A stretch of DNA of 64,000 nucleotides, taken from Allobosea sp. LC85 (GTDB lineage Bacteria; Pseudomonadota; Alphaproteobacteria; Rhizobiales; Beijerinckiaceae). Of the stretch, positions 38,378-48,351 are shown piece after piece. The translations under genes were made by a program, and so were the position numbers. The notes beneath the pieces are model-generated. The model did no database searches, was not told where the DNA came from, and worked only from the letters and a program-made list of their open reading frames with translations. Numbering within the stretch: the first letter of the stretch is position 1; every line of letters begins with the position of its first letter. The stretch is taken from the NCBI RefSeq assembly GCF_000735605.1, contig NZ_JPKG01000013.1:1-64000 (forward strand). The letters are read 5' to 3'.

Positions 38378-40039
38378 ATGGATCATACCATGAGTGAGCC
38401 AGCTAGGAACCGTTTCGCCCTCGATCTCGATGACCTCGAGCGTCAGTTGCGCGGCGCGGCTCAGCCTCCAAAGGCAGGGGCGTCTGTCGACCCGCTTGTC
38501 GAGTTGACCCGGATCGTCGGTCAGGATGACCCCCTGAAGGAACTTTTCTCGCCGCGAGCGGTTGCCGCTCCGGCGCAGCAGCAGGCGGCCGCCGCTGCGG
38601 CCTGGCCGGGCGCCCGGCAGCGCCAGGAGCCTTCTTTCGCTCACACGCCGGCGCAGCAGCCTGCTGCCGCCGACAATACGCAGCCCCCGGCTGATGTGCT
38701 GGGAGCGCTCGACGAGTTCGAGGCGCTGCTTCGCCGCGGAGATATCGCCCGCCCGGCGCCCGCCGACGAACCGGTTCGGCAGGCCGCGGTCTATGTTCCG
38801 ACACCGGTCGAACAACCCGAGTCCTATCGCAACGCACGGCCGGAGCCCGCCCGCCCTGCGGGGCATGATGCACGTGACCTCGACGAGGAGCGTGCCAACG
38901 CACAGTATCAGGATTACGGCCACGATACGCAGGCGGACTATCCCGAGCCGCCGCTGATGGCCGAAGATGATTATCAGGATCTGCAGCCGCGGCGCTCGCG
39001 CAAGGGGCTCCGGGCTGCCGCGGCTGCGATTGCCGTCGCGGTGATCGGCGCTGGCGGCTACATGGCCTTCCGGGGCTCGCCCCTGACGAGCGACGGCCAG
39101 CCGCCGGTCATCTCGGCCGATGGCGGGCCGAGCAAGGTTGCGCCGACCAATCCCGGCGGAGCCGAGATCCCGAATCAGAACAAGCAGATTTATGAGCGTG
39201 CCGGCGACAGCCCGTCGAACCCGACCAAGGTGGTCAGCCGGGAGGAGCAACCGGTCGATATCCAGCAGGCGGCACGCACGATGCCGGGCCGGATGGTCAT
39301 GCCGGGACTCGGCTCGACGCCGCAGGGAGGCGCCAATGGCAATCCGTTGGCGCAGGCTCCGACGGCGCCTGAGCGCGGCTCCGTCTCGCCGGCTGAAGCT
39401 GGTCTGATCGCGACGCCTGGCGTACCAGGCCTCGGCGAACCACGGCGGGTCCGGACTGTCTCGATCCGTCCCGATGGCACGCCGGCGCCTCCGCCCGGCG
39501 CGAGCGCGGCCTACAGCAACGGCGCGGCAGGGCTCGCGACCGGCGCAGCGCCGACCAGGCTCGGGGGGAACCTGCCGCTCAATCCATCCTCGACCGCGAG
39601 CACCAATCCGCCGCGGCAGCGCACGGCTGCGACGCCGGCTGTGGCGCCTGAAGCACCCAAGGTTCAGGAGCGCGTCGCGACACCAGCGCCGGCGACCACT
39701 CCGGCTGCTCCGGCGCGTGTTGCAAATGCTGCTCCGACACCGGCTCCTGCCGCGGCGCCGACCCCGGCGACTGCTGCAATCCGCAGCGGTACCGGCGACT
39801 TTGCCGTGCAGCTCGCCGCGCCCGGCAGCGAAGCGGAAGCGCGCGCCGCATTCGCGGCCCTGCAGCGCAAATATCCCGGCCAGCTCGGCGGCCAGTCGCC
39901 GATCGTCAAGAAGACGGATCTCGCTGGTGGGAAGACGGTCTATCGCCTGCGCATCGGGCCCTATTCCCGCGAGGATGCGACGACGATGTGCACGCAGCTT
40001 CAGGCTGCCGGCGGCCAGTGCTTCATCGCCAAGAACTGA
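38378..40039 (+). CDS. SPOR-domain membrane protein
   Basis: A 553 aa bitopic protein: a long disordered cytoplasmic part (1-205), one membrane helix (about 208-230, A-A-A-A-I-A-V-A-V-I-G-A-G-G-Y), a Pro/Ala-rich periplasmic linker, and a C-terminal SPOR domain (about 475-553; D-F-A-V-Q-L-A-A-P-G-S ... Y-R-L-R-I-G-P-Y). SPOR domains bind denuded glycan strands at division septa. This is the expected gene after argS in Rhizobiales. A strong terminator follows. Confidence 0.88.
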   Translation: MDHTMSEPARNRFALDLDDLERQLRGAAQPPKAGASVDPLVELTRIVGQDDPLKELFSPRAVAAPAQQQAAAAAAWPGARQRQEPSFAHTPAQQPAAADNTQPPADVLGALDEFEALLRRGDIARPAPADEPVRQAAVYVPTPVEQPESYRNARPEPARPAGHDARDLDEERANAQYQDYGHDTQADYPEPPLMAEDDYQDLQPRRSRKGLRAAAAAIAVAVIGAGGYMAFRGSPLTSDGQPPVISADGGPSKVAPTNPGGAEIPNQNKQIYERAGDSPSNPTKVVSREEQPVDIQQAARTMPGRMVMPGLGSTPQGGANGNPLAQAPTAPERGSVSPAEAGLIATPGVPGLGEPRRVRTVSIRPDGTPAPPPGASAAYSNGAAGLATGAAPTRLGGNLPLNPSSTASTNPPRQRTAATPAVAPEAPKVQERVATPAPATTPAAPARVANAAPTPAPAAAPTPATAAIRSGTGDFAVQLAAPGSEAEARAAFAALQRKYPGQLGGQSPIVKKTDLAGGKTVYRLRIGPYSREDATTMCTQLQAAGGQCFIAKN

Positions 40040-40062
40040 TTGCCAGCTCCGAGTTGATCAGA

Positions 40063-40092
40063 CCGCCGGTGGCTCCTGCCACCGGCGGTTTT
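40063..40092 (+). terminator. Terminator after the SPOR gene
   Basis: An 11-bp perfect stem (40063-40073 with 40078-40088), four-base loop, then TTTT. It isolates the TRAP binding-protein gene from the argS-SPOR unit. Confidence 0.9.
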
Positions 40093-40235
40093 CCTTTGCG
40101 GAGTCGCGCGCGCATGGCGCCGTGTCGTGCCGGGCTGCCAAGGGCTGGGCGTCCGGCATCGCGGCCAAAGACGTCCGCGTCGAATCCGGGTAGGGGATGC
40201 CCTGAAATGACGACACCGAACTCAGGAGGACATCC

Positions 40236-41333
40236 ATGGACCGCCGTACATTCGTCAAGGCTTCAGGGGCCGGAGTGGCAGCTGGCGGGGCGGCTATTGC
40301 CGCGCCCGCCATCGCGCAGGCCCAGCCGAAGGTCAGCTGGCGCCTGACGTCGAGCTACCCGAAGAGCCTCGACACGCTGTTCGGCATCAGCACGCAGATT
40401 GCCAAGCGCGTCGCGGAAGCGACCGATAACCAGTTCCAGATCCAGGTCTTCGCGCCGGGCGAGATCGTGCCGGCATTGCAGGCGCTCGATGCCGTCCAAA
40501 ACGGCACCGTCGAGTGCAGCAGCACGCTGTCGAGCTTCTATATCGGCAAGAACCCAGCCTTCGCTTTCGAGACCTCGCTGCCCTTCGGCTTGAACACGCG
40601 CCAGCACAATGCCTGGCTCTATCAGGGCGGTGGGCTCGAGCTCTGCCGCGCCTTCATGAAGACCTATAATCTCCACACCATCCCTTCGGGCAATACCGGG
40701 GCGCAGATGGGCGGCTGGTTCCGCAAGGAGATCAAGACGGTCGAGGATCTGAAGGGCCTGAAATTCCGTATTGCCGGCCTCGGCGGCACAATCCTGTCCA
40801 AGCTGGGTGTCGTGCCGCAGCAGATCGGCGGCGGCGACATCTATCCGGCGCTGGAGCGCGGCACGATCGACGCAGCCGAATTCTCCGGCCCGCTCGACGA
40901 TGAGAAGCTCGGTTTCCAGCGGGTCGCCAAGTACTATTACTATCCCGGCTTCTGGGAAGGCTGCGCCAATGTCAGCTTTATCGTGAACCTGGAAAAATGG
41001 GACGCGCTGCCGGCTTCGTACAAGGCCATCGTGGAAGCAGCCTGCGCCGAGGCCAACGCGCTTTGCGTCGCGAAATATGATCACGGCAACCCCGATGCCC
41101 TGCTGCGCCTCGTCGCCAGTGGCGCGGAGCTCAGGCCGTTTCCGCAGGACGTGATGGTGGCCGCCTTCAAGGAAGCGCAGGCGCTCTATGGTGAGTTAGC
41201 GGCCAGCAATCCGGCCTTCAAGACCTTCTATGATTCGTGGCTGCCGTACTGGCGCAAGGAACAGCTCTGGTTCCGAGTCGCAGAGCTGCCTTTCGACGCC
41301 TTCAACGCTGGTATGGCGCAGCAGATGCGCTGA
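40236..41333 (+). CDS. TRAP transporter substrate-binding protein (DctP/TakP-like)
   Basis: A 365 aa periplasmic binding protein starting M-D-R-R-T-F-V-K-A-S-G-A-G, a Tat-type signal, cleaved near A-I-A-Q-A. Blocks Q-I-Q-V-F-A-P-G-E-I-V-P, D-A-V-Q-N-G-T-V-E and A-G-L-G-G fit the TakP group, which binds alpha-keto acids or related carboxylates. No dctQ or dctM membrane genes lie nearby, so it is an orphan. It is flanked by terminators on both sides and breaks the conserved SPOR-nagZ adjacency, which suggests later insertion. Confidence 0.9.
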   Translation: MDRRTFVKASGAGVAAGGAAIAAPAIAQAQPKVSWRLTSSYPKSLDTLFGISTQIAKRVAEATDNQFQIQVFAPGEIVPALQALDAVQNGTVECSSTLSSFYIGKNPAFAFETSLPFGLNTRQHNAWLYQGGGLELCRAFMKTYNLHTIPSGNTGAQMGGWFRKEIKTVEDLKGLKFRIAGLGGTILSKLGVVPQQIGGGDIYPALERGTIDAAEFSGPLDDEKLGFQRVAKYYYYPGFWEGCANVSFIVNLEKWDALPASYKAIVEAACAEANALCVAKYDHGNPDALLRLVASGAELRPFPQDVMVAAFKEAQALYGELAASNPAFKTFYDSWLPYWRKEQLWFRVAELPFDAFNAGMAQQMR

Positions 41334-41365
41334 GCCTCCCTGGCTTTGCCAATCCGTTCGTGAAC

Positions 41366-41398
41366 GAAGCCCGGGGCCGGATGGTCCCGGGCTTCTTC
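41366..41398 (+). terminator. Terminator of the TRAP binding-protein gene
   Basis: GAAGCCCGGG (41366-41375) pairs with CCCGGGCTTC (41386-41395) around a 10-base loop, followed by TTCC. Stem is perfect; the T-tract is short. Confidence 0.7.
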
Positions 41399-41472
41399 CG
41401 TTGAGGCGTCAGAGCGGGAATCATGCGAGAAGACGGCTTCCGCTGCTTTGCAATCCGCTTCGGGCCTGCTTC

Positions 41473-42483
41473 ATGAAATCCCGCGCCTTCATCGCCGGGT
41501 GCCTCGGCACCAGCCTCACCCCTGACGAACGCGCCTTCTTCCGCGATGCCAGGCCCTGGGGCTTTATCGTCTTCAAGCGCAATACCCAGACGCCGGAACA
41601 GACCGCGGCGCTGACAGCGGAGATGCGGGAGACCGTCGGCTGGCATGCGCCGATCCTGATCGATCAGGAGGGCGGCAGGGTCCAGCGCATGGGGCCGCCG
41701 CACTGGCCGGCCTATCCGCCGGCGCAAGCCTTCCATGGGATCAACGACCCCGTGCAGCAGCGCGAGATCGTGCGGCTGGCGGCGCGGCTGATGGCGCATG
41801 ATCTCAAGGCCGTCGGCATCGATGTCGATTGCCTGCCGGTGCTCGACGTGCCGATCTCGGGCAGCCATGACGTGATCGGCAATCGCGCCTATGCCCATGA
41901 CCCCGACATGGTCGCGCGCCTCGGCCGCGCGGCGGCGGAGGGACTTCTGGCGGGCGGCGTGCTCCCGGTAGTCAAACACATGCCCGGCCATGGCCGGGCG
42001 CGGGCCGACAGCCACCACGACCTGCCGGTGATCGACGCCTCGCTCGAGGCGCTGCGCGGACATGATTTCCGACCGTTCCGACACCTCGCCGACATGCCGA
42101 TGGCAATGACGGCACATGTCGTGTTCACGGCACTGGATCAAAGGCATCCGGCCACGGTTTCGCGCCGGGTCGTGAAGGAGATCATGCGTGGCGAACTCGG
42201 CTTCGACGGCCTGATCATGACCGATGATATCTCGATGAAGGCGCTCTCAGGCGGCTTCGCCGAGAAGGCGCGGGCGGCGATGCGCGCCGGTGTCGATGTG
42301 GTGCTGCATTGCCATGGCATCATGGAGGAGATGATCGCCGTGGCAGGCGCGGTGCCGGACATGACGGGGGCACGCGCCCGCCGCGCCGCGATGGCGCTCG
42401 CCCGAATCCGGCACGAGCCCGAACCGCTCGATGTGGAGGCTGCGCGCGCCCAGGTGACGAGCGCCCTTGCGTTGGGCGGCTGA
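41473..42483 (+). CDS. nagZ: Beta-N-acetylhexosaminidase NagZ
   Basis: A 336 aa glycoside hydrolase family 3 enzyme removing GlcNAc from muropeptides in peptidoglycan recycling. Diagnostic motifs: I-D-Q-E-G-G-R-V-Q-R, K-H-M-P-G-H-G-R-A with the catalytic S-H-H loop, and M-T-D-D-I-S-M-K-A-L nucleophile Asp. No signal peptide, so cytoplasmic as usual. ATG 41473 (M-K-S-R-A-F-I-A-G-C) is the natural start; the frame is open upstream by chance. Confidence 0.95.
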   Translation: MKSRAFIAGCLGTSLTPDERAFFRDARPWGFIVFKRNTQTPEQTAALTAEMRETVGWHAPILIDQEGGRVQRMGPPHWPAYPPAQAFHGINDPVQQREIVRLAARLMAHDLKAVGIDVDCLPVLDVPISGSHDVIGNRAYAHDPDMVARLGRAAAEGLLAGGVLPVVKHMPGHGRARADSHHDLPVIDASLEALRGHDFRPFRHLADMPMAMTAHVVFTALDQRHPATVSRRVVKEIMRGELGFDGLIMTDDISMKALSGGFAEKARAAMRAGVDVVLHCHGIMEEMIAVAGAVPDMTGARARRAAMALARIRHEPEPLDVEAARAQVTSALALGG

Positions 42484-42532
42484 TAGTCGGAACCTGCGTT
42501 CTCAGGGGTGACAGCTTGGGGACGCGGCGGGA

Positions 42533-43351
42533 ATGGACGCCGAACTGCCGTTCGACGACGAGGCCAGACCGGCGCGCACTGACGGCGAGCCGGCGCTGCT
42601 CGTCGATGTCGACGGCTATGAAGGCCCGCTCGATCTGCTGCTCGACCTTGCCCGACGGCAGAAGGTCGATCTGCATCGCATCTCGATCCTGGCGCTTGCC
42701 GAACAGTATCTTGCCTTCGTCGAACAGGCGAGGGCGCTCAGACTTGAACTTGCCGCCGACTATCTGGTGATGGCGGCCTGGCTCGCCTATCTGAAGTCGC
42801 GCTTGCTCTTGCCCGAACCACCGAAGGGCGAGGAGCCGAGCGCGGCGGATCTGGCGACGGCGCTGGCCCTGCGATTGCGCCGGCTGGAGGCGATCCGCGC
42901 GGCGGCGCGGCGGCTGGCCTCCCGGGAAAGGCTTGGGCAGGACGTCTTCGCCCGTGGTGCGCCGGAGGCGATCATCGCCGGTGCGCGCCCGGTCTGGGAG
43001 GCTGAACTCTACGATCTGCTTTCCGCCTATGGCCAGCAACGCCAGAAACGAGCGCAGATGCATATATCCGTCGGGCACCGCATGGTCTGGTCCCTGGTCG
43101 AGGCGCGCGAGGTGTTGCAACGACTGGTCGGCGAGGCGGCAGACTGGACAGCGATCGACTCCTACCTGACGCGCTACATGGCGAGCCACGGCCTGCCGCA
43201 AGGCGAAATGCGCGCAACGGTTCGTGCTTCTGCGCTGTCTGCCATGCTGGAGATGGTGCGCGAGGGAATTCTCGATCTGCGCCAGGATGGTGCCTTCACT
43301 CCGCTCTATATCCGCCGGCGCTCGGCGCGGCCCCCGACCCTGCCGTTATGA
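42533..43351 (+). CDS. scpA: Segregation and condensation protein A
   Basis: A 272 aa kleisin of the SMC-ScpAB complex that organises and segregates chromosomes. N-terminal V-D-G-Y-E-G-P-L-D-L-L-L-D-L-A-R and C-terminal winged helix (R-A-S-A-L-S-A-M-L-E-M-V-R-E-G) are characteristic. Immediately followed by scpB. Confidence 0.94.
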   Translation: MDAELPFDDEARPARTDGEPALLVDVDGYEGPLDLLLDLARRQKVDLHRISILALAEQYLAFVEQARALRLELAADYLVMAAWLAYLKSRLLLPEPPKGEEPSAADLATALALRLRRLEAIRAAARRLASRERLGQDVFARGAPEAIIAGARPVWEAELYDLLSAYGQQRQKRAQMHISVGHRMVWSLVEAREVLQRLVGEAADWTAIDSYLTRYMASHGLPQGEMRATVRASALSAMLEMVREGILDLRQDGAFTPLYIRRRSARPPTLPL

Positions 43352-43358
43352 TGGCCTG

Positions 43359-44066
43359 ATGACGATGTCTGCGGCGCCTGAGCGGATCGAGGATGATGAG
43401 GGCGGCGAGGCTCAGCTCTTCGCCCAGTCGCTGCGCATCGTCGAGGCGCTGCTCTTCGCATCGGCCGTGCCGCTCTCGGAAGAGGAACTCAGCCATTCGG
43501 TGCCGGCGGGTGTCGCGGTACGGCAACTGCTTGCCCGGCTCACGGACATCTACGCGACGCGTGGCGTCAATCTGCGGCAGGTCGCCGGCAAATGGGCGTT
43601 CCGCACCGCGCCGGACCTCGGATACCTGCTCGCGGCCGAGGCCGAGCCGCCGCGCAAATTGTCGCGGGCGGCGCTCGAAGTGCTGGCGATCATTGCCTAT
43701 CACCAACCGGTGACGCGGGCCGAGATCGAGGAAATCCGGGGCGTTGCCACCGCCAAGGGCACGCTCGACATCCTGCTCGAAGCGGGGTGGGTCAGATTGC
43801 GCGGGCGTCGTCGGACGCCTGGCCGGCCGGTGACCTATGGCACCACGCCGGGCTTCCTCGATCATTTCGGGCTCGACCGCATCGACGACCTTCCTGGCCT
43901 CGACGAGCTGAAGGGCTCGGGCTTCATCGAGGGGCGGCTCTCGAAGGATCTGACCGTGCCGATTCCCGATGACGGTCCCGATCTGCAGGAGGACGAGGAT
44001 CCGCTCGGCGATCTCTTCACCCCGCTTGACGACGGCGGCGACCCGCCCCACACCCCGGACGAGTGA
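43359..44066 (+). CDS. scpB: Segregation and condensation protein B
   Basis: A 235 aa partner of ScpA with two winged helices: I-V-E-A-L-L-F-A-S-A-V-P-L-S-E and L-S-R-A-A-L-E-V-L-A-I-I-A-Y-H-Q-P-V-T-R-A-E-I, then G-R-P-V-T-Y-G-T-T. The C-terminus is acidic and disordered. Starts at ATG 43359 (or 43365), seven bases after scpA. Confidence 0.94.
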   Translation: MTMSAAPERIEDDEGGEAQLFAQSLRIVEALLFASAVPLSEEELSHSVPAGVAVRQLLARLTDIYATRGVNLRQVAGKWAFRTAPDLGYLLAAEAEPPRKLSRAALEVLAIIAYHQPVTRAEIEEIRGVATAKGTLDILLEAGWVRLRGRRRTPGRPVTYGTTPGFLDHFGLDRIDDLPGLDELKGSGFIEGRLSKDLTVPIPDDGPDLQEDEDPLGDLFTPLDDGGDPPHTPDE

Positions 44067-44068
44067 AG

Positions 44069-44085
44069 TCGGGGACATTCCCCGA
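44069..44085 (+). terminator. Weak hairpin after scpB
   Basis: TCGGGGA and TCCCCGA separated by three bases, directly after the scpB stop and followed by TTAT. Possible terminator or 3' stabiliser. Confidence 0.4.
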
Positions 44086-44117
44086 TTATCGTCCCGGGCG
44101 ACCGAACGGAGCCACGA

Positions 44118-44160
44118 GGTCCATGCCCGAGCGTTTACGATCGAGGTTTTGGCATGGACC
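44118..44160. promoter_or_regulatory. 10-bp inverted repeat upstream of the ABC ATPase gene
   Basis: GGTCCATGCC (44118-44127) and GGCATGGACC (44151-44160) are perfect inverted copies 23 bases apart. They lie 128 bases before the likely ATPase start. Possible operator or mRNA hairpin; no regulator can be named. Confidence 0.4.
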
Positions 44161-44287
44161 CTGGCTCTCAGCCGTGTTTTGCCCAGGATGATGGGTGGTT
44201 TCGATGGAGCATCCTTTGGCGCGTAGCGAGGGCGTGGCGCGGTGGCTGAGCTGGGGCCGGCGCGGGACAGCGGGTGCAGCCATTCCG

Positions 44288-45328
44288 ATGTCGCTCGCCT
44301 TCGAAGGCGTCACCCAGCGCTTCGGTGAGGTGACTGCGCTCGAGGACGTGACGCTCGCGATCGCCCCCGGTGAAATCGTGGCCCTGCTCGGGCAGTCGGG
44401 CTGCGGCAAGACGACGCTGCTTCGACTGGCGGCCGGCGTCGAGCGGCCCAGTGCAGGCAAGGTGCTGCTCGAAGGTCAGGATGTTTCGGCTCCTGATGCG
44501 TTCATCGAGCCGGAGAAGCGTGGCGTGGGCCTGGTCTTCCAGGATTATGCGCTGTTCCCGCACCTCAATGTGCTGGAGAACGTCCGCTTCGGCCTGCGTG
44601 GCTATGACGATGCTTCGGCGCAAGCGACCGCGCTGCGCGCCATTGCCCGTGTCGGTCTGGCGGATCTGGCCGAGGCTTATCCACATATGCTTTCGGGCGG
44701 CGAGCAACAGCGCGTGGCGCTGGCGCGAGCGGTGGCGCCGCGCCCCGGGGTGCTCCTGATGGACGAGCCCTTCTCCAATCTCGATCGCCGCCTGCGCGAT
44801 GTGGTGCGGGACGAAACCGCCGCATTGCTGCAGGAAACCGGGGCAACCTCGATCATCGTCACCCATGATCCTGAGGATGCGATGCGGATCGCCGATCGGA
44901 TCGTGCTGATGCGGTCAGGGCGGATCGTCCAGATCGGGACCAGCGAAGAGCTCTACCGAAAGCCTGTCAGCCTCTTTGCGGCCCGATTTTTCTGCGATTT
45001 TACCGAGATCAACGGCATAGCCGAGCGCGGCGCGGTGGAAACGCCGGTCGGGAGATTTGCAGCGCCGGGCCTTGCCGATGGGCAGGAGGCCGTGGTCTGC
45101 GTCAGGCCGCATGCGATCAGGCTGGTGCCAAAAGGGTTCTGCCTGCCGGCGCGCGTGGTGATGCGGCGCTTTCTCGGTGAGGTCGACCATTTGCTGCTCG
45201 CCGTCGGCGGGCTTGAAAAGCCGCTAGTCGGACGGGTCTCGCTGCCGGGCTCGATCCGGGAAGGCGAGGACATCGGTATCGATATTCAGTCGGACGAAGT
45301 TCTTGTGTTCGCCTCGGGGGACACATAG
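44288..45328 (+). CDS. ABC transporter ATP-binding protein (FbpC/PotA-like)
   Basis: A 346 aa importer-type ATPase: Walker A G-Q-S-G-C-G-K-T, signature L-S-G-G-E-Q-Q-R, Walker [13 protein letters not shown], and a C-terminal TOBE-like region (about 240-346; V-C-V-R-P-H-A-I-R). Closest in style to ferric iron (FbpC) ATPases. No permease or binding protein is adjacent, so it is an orphan wedged between scpB and tatA. ATG 44288 is used; the frame also opens at 44195/44204 with a basic extension that may be real. Confidence 0.85.
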   Translation: MSLAFEGVTQRFGEVTALEDVTLAIAPGEIVALLGQSGCGKTTLLRLAAGVERPSAGKVLLEGQDVSAPDAFIEPEKRGVGLVFQDYALFPHLNVLENVRFGLRGYDDASAQATALRAIARVGLADLAEAYPHMLSGGEQQRVALARAVAPRPGVLLMDEPFSNLDRRLRDVVRDETAALLQETGATSIIVTHDPEDAMRIADRIVLMRSGRIVQIGTSEELYRKPVSLFAARFFCDFTEINGIAERGAVETPVGRFAAPGLADGQEAVVCVRPHAIRLVPKGFCLPARVVMRRFLGEVDHLLLAVGGLEKPLVGRVSLPGSIREGEDIGIDIQSDEVLVFASGDT

Positions 45329-45393
45329 GTTCCGGCACAAGCACTTGGCGCAGGTGGGAGCCTGCGCCGCACCGGTATTCGGAGGAGTTTGCC

Positions 45394-45636
45394 ATGGGTG
45401 GCGTCAGTATCTGGCACTGGATCGTCGTCGGCGTCATCGTGATGCTGTTGTTCGGGCGCGGCAAGGTTTCCGAACTGATGGGCGACGTTGCCAAGGGGAT
45501 CAAGTCGTTCAAGAAGGGCATGGCCGAAGACGAGCCGACCACGCCGCCGCCTGCTGCGACCACGGCTGACCCGAAGATCATCGATCACGCGCAGCCTGCC
45601 AATTCCGCCACGGCGAAGGCCGAACACAAGGCCTGA
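45394..45636 (+). CDS. tatA: Sec-independent protein translocase TatA
   Basis: An 80 aa protein with one N-terminal membrane helix ([16 protein letters not shown]), the F-G-R-G-K hinge, and an amphipathic helix ([12 protein letters not shown]). TatA oligomers form the pore for folded proteins with twin-Arg signals. A strong GGAGGAG ribosome site precedes ATG 45394. tatB and tatC follow. Confidence 0.95.
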   Translation: MGGVSIWHWIVVGVIVMLLFGRGKVSELMGDVAKGIKSFKKGMAEDEPTTPPPAATTADPKIIDHAQPANSATAKAEHKA

Positions 45637-45683
45637 CGCCGCGCCGCCAGCGAGCGGCGAGGGGTTGAGAGGACGAGCCGTCG

Positions 45684-46178
45684 ATGTTCGACATCGCCTG
45701 GAGCGAATTGATGCTGATCGGGGCGGTTGCGCTCGTCGTGATCGGCCCCAAGGACCTGCCGAAAGCCATGCGGACCGCCGGTCAGGCGATCGGCAAGGTT
45801 CGCCGCATGGCCGGCGAATTTCAGAGCCAGTTCAACGACGCCATGCGCGAAGCCGAACTGGACGATCTGAAGAAGCAGGTCGAGGATGTCGGCGGTTCGG
45901 TGCAGAGCGCGCTCAACACCGATTTCAAGCCGATCGATTCGATCAAGGACGATTCCAGCACGCCCGCCGCCGGTGCCCGTGACGACGCGGCGCTGAAGGA
46001 GGCGGAGGCTACGCTCGCCGCCCTGCCGGGGCCGGAGCCCTTGCCCGAGATCGTCATCGAGCCCGCGCCGATCGCGGAACCGGAGCCTGAACCCGAGGTC
46101 AAGCCGAAGGCGCCGCGCAAGCGCGCTTCGTCGAAGAAGGCCAAGGTCAGTGAGCCGGATGAAGGGAGCCCGGCATGA
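45684..46178 (+). CDS. tatB: Sec-independent protein translocase TatB
   Basis: A 164 aa protein: [20 protein letters not shown] membrane helix, G-P-K-D-L-P hinge, long amphipathic helix, and an acidic Pro-rich C-terminal tail ending in a basic cluster. It recognises twin-Arg substrates together with TatC. The stop overlaps the tatC start. Confidence 0.95.
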   Translation: MFDIAWSELMLIGAVALVVIGPKDLPKAMRTAGQAIGKVRRMAGEFQSQFNDAMREAELDDLKKQVEDVGGSVQSALNTDFKPIDSIKDDSSTPAAGARDDAALKEAEATLAALPGPEPLPEIVIEPAPIAEPEPEPEVKPKAPRKRASSKKAKVSEPDEGSPA

Positions 46179-46990
46179 GCGTCGCCAACCCCAGGGAAGG
46201 CGAGGACGATATCGAGGCCTCCCGCGCACCGCTGATCGACCATCTGATCGAGCTGAGGGCGCGGCTGATCAAGTCGCTGATCGCCTTCCTGATCATGTTC
46301 TTCATCTGCTTTGCCTTTGCGACGCAGATCTACAACGTGCTGGTGCAGCCCTATGTCTGGGCCGCAGGCCCCGGCGCGAACGTGCAACTCATCTATACCG
46401 CGCCGCTCGAATATCTGTTCACGCAGATCAAGATCGCGGCATTCGGCGCCGGATTCTTCGCCTTTCCGGTGATCGCGACACAGGTCTACAAGTTCGTGGC
46501 GCCTGGCCTCTACAAGAACGAACGCCAGGCCTTCGCGCCTTATCTCGCCGCGACGCCGATTTTCTTCATCGCCGGCGCCTGCATGGTGTTCTTCTTCGCC
46601 ATGCCGGTGCTGATGAAGTTCTCGATCGGCATGCAGCAGGCTGCGACGGACGGGCAAGCGGGTATCGCGCTCCTGCCGAAGGTCAGCGAATATCTCTCGC
46701 TGATCATGACGCTGATCTTCGCCTTCGGCATCTCGTTCCAGCTGCCGGTGATCCTGACATTGCTTGGTCAGGCGGGAATCATCGATTCGGCCTTCCTCAG
46801 GGACAAGCGGCGCTACGCCATCGTCTTCGTCTTCGTGGTCGCTGCCGTGCTGACGCCGCCGGATGTGATCTCCCAGCTCATGCTTGCCGTGCCGATGCTG
46901 CTCCTCTACGAGCTTTCGGTGTTCTCGGTGCGCTATGTCGAGAAGAAGCGGGAGGCTGCGAAAGCGGCCGAGGAAGCAGGCGGAGCCTGA
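46175..46990 (+). CDS. tatC: Sec-independent protein translocase TatC
   Basis: A 271 aa polytopic protein with six membrane helices. N-terminal [12 protein letters not shown] is the signature twin-Arg recognition face; T-P-P-D-V-I-S-Q occurs in the late loop. ATG 46175 overlaps tatB (ATGA). Confidence 0.96.
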   Translation: MSVANPREGEDDIEASRAPLIDHLIELRARLIKSLIAFLIMFFICFAFATQIYNVLVQPYVWAAGPGANVQLIYTAPLEYLFTQIKIAAFGAGFFAFPVIATQVYKFVAPGLYKNERQAFAPYLAATPIFFIAGACMVFFFAMPVLMKFSIGMQQAATDGQAGIALLPKVSEYLSLIMTLIFAFGISFQLPVILTLLGQAGIIDSAFLRDKRRYAIVFVFVVAAVLTPPDVISQLMLAVPMLLLYELSVFSVRYVEKKREAAKAAEEAGGA

Positions 46991-47042
46991 TCCGATCGCG
47001 GCTCGCGCGCATCGATTGGGATGCGCGATAGGTTGAGCAGCG

Positions 47043-48347
47043 ATGTACGACATCAAATGGATTCGCGAGAACGCCGAGGCGTTCGATACCGGGCTCAAGC
47101 GGCGGGGCCTTGCGCCGCTCTCGTCCTCGCTGCTTGCGCTCGACGATTCCCGTCGCTCGGCCATCGCCAAGGCGCAGGCCACGCAGGAACGCCGCAATGC
47201 GCTCTCCAAGGAGATCGGCAAGGCGATGGGCGCGAAGGATATCGCGCTTGCCGATAAGCTGAAGGCCGAGGTCGCGGCACTGAAGGACGCTCAGCCGGCG
47301 CTCGAAGCCGAGGAGAAGGCGGCCGTCGAGGCGCTGAACGAGCAGCTCGCGGCGATCCCCAATATGCCGAATGCCGATGTGCCCGAGGGCGCGGACGAGC
47401 ATGGCAATGTCGTGCTGCATGTCCATGGCGAGGCGCCCGAGAAATCCGGCGGACGGCTCTTTGGCTTCAACCAGCTAAAGGAGCATTTCGAGCTCGGCGA
47501 AGCGCTCGGCCAGATGGATTTCGAGACGGCGGCCAAGCTTTCCGGCTCGCGCTTCGTCGTCCTGAACACGCGGCTGGCGCGGCTCAACCGCGCGATCGGC
47601 CAGTTCATGCTCGATACCCATACCGAGGAGCATGGCTATACCGAGGTCAACCCGCCGCTAATGGTGCGGGATGAGGCGATGTTCGGAACCGCGCAGCTGC
47701 CAAAATTCCGCGACGACCAGTTCCGGGCGGGCGAGGATCACTGGCTGATCCCCACGGCCGAAGTTCCCCTCACCAATCTCGTGCGCGAATCGATCCTCTC
47801 CGAAGAGGAGTTGCCGCGTCGTTATTCCGCGCTGACCCCCTGCTTCAGAGCCGAAGCCGGCTCGGCCGGGCGCGATACGCGCGGCATGCTCCGTCAGCAC
47901 CAGTTCGAGAAGGTCGAGCTGGTCTCGATCACGCTGCCGGAAAAGTCGCGCGAGGAGCATGAGCGCATGCTCGCCTCGGCGGAGGCGATCCTGAAGAAAC
48001 TTGACCTGCATTATCGGGTGATGACGCTCTGCACTGGCGATATGGGCTTCGCCAGCCAGAAGACCTGGGACATCGAGGTCTGGCTGCCGGGGCAGAAGAC
48101 CTATCGCGAGATCTCGTCCTGCTCGGTCTGCGGCGATTTCCAGGCCCGGCGCATGAACGCGCGCTACAAGACTCGGGACGGCAAGGGCCCGTTCTTCATG
48201 CACACCCTCAACGGCTCGGGCACGGCGGTCGGCCGCGCGCTGATCGCGGTGATGGAAAACTACCAGAACGCTGACGGCTCGATCACGGTGCCCGACGTGC
48301 TGGTTCCCTATATGCGCGGGGTAACCCGCATCGAGAAGGTGGCCTGA
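47043..48347 (+). CDS. serS: Serine--tRNA ligase
   Basis: Class II synthetase, 434 aa. An N-terminal coiled coil (about 30-105) grips the tRNA long arm. Motif 2 is [14 protein letters not shown], motif 3 [15 protein letters not shown]. surE begins four bases after the stop. Confidence 0.96.
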   Translation: MYDIKWIRENAEAFDTGLKRRGLAPLSSSLLALDDSRRSAIAKAQATQERRNALSKEIGKAMGAKDIALADKLKAEVAALKDAQPALEAEEKAAVEALNEQLAAIPNMPNADVPEGADEHGNVVLHVHGEAPEKSGGRLFGFNQLKEHFELGEALGQMDFETAAKLSGSRFVVLNTRLARLNRAIGQFMLDTHTEEHGYTEVNPPLMVRDEAMFGTAQLPKFRDDQFRAGEDHWLIPTAEVPLTNLVRESILSEEELPRRYSALTPCFRAEAGSAGRDTRGMLRQHQFEKVELVSITLPEKSREEHERMLASAEAILKKLDLHYRVMTLCTGDMGFASQKTWDIEVWLPGQKTYREISSCSVCGDFQARRMNARYKTRDGKGPFFMHTLNGSGTAVGRALIAVMENYQNADGSITVPDVLVPYMRGVTRIEKVA

Positions 48348-48351
48348 CCCC

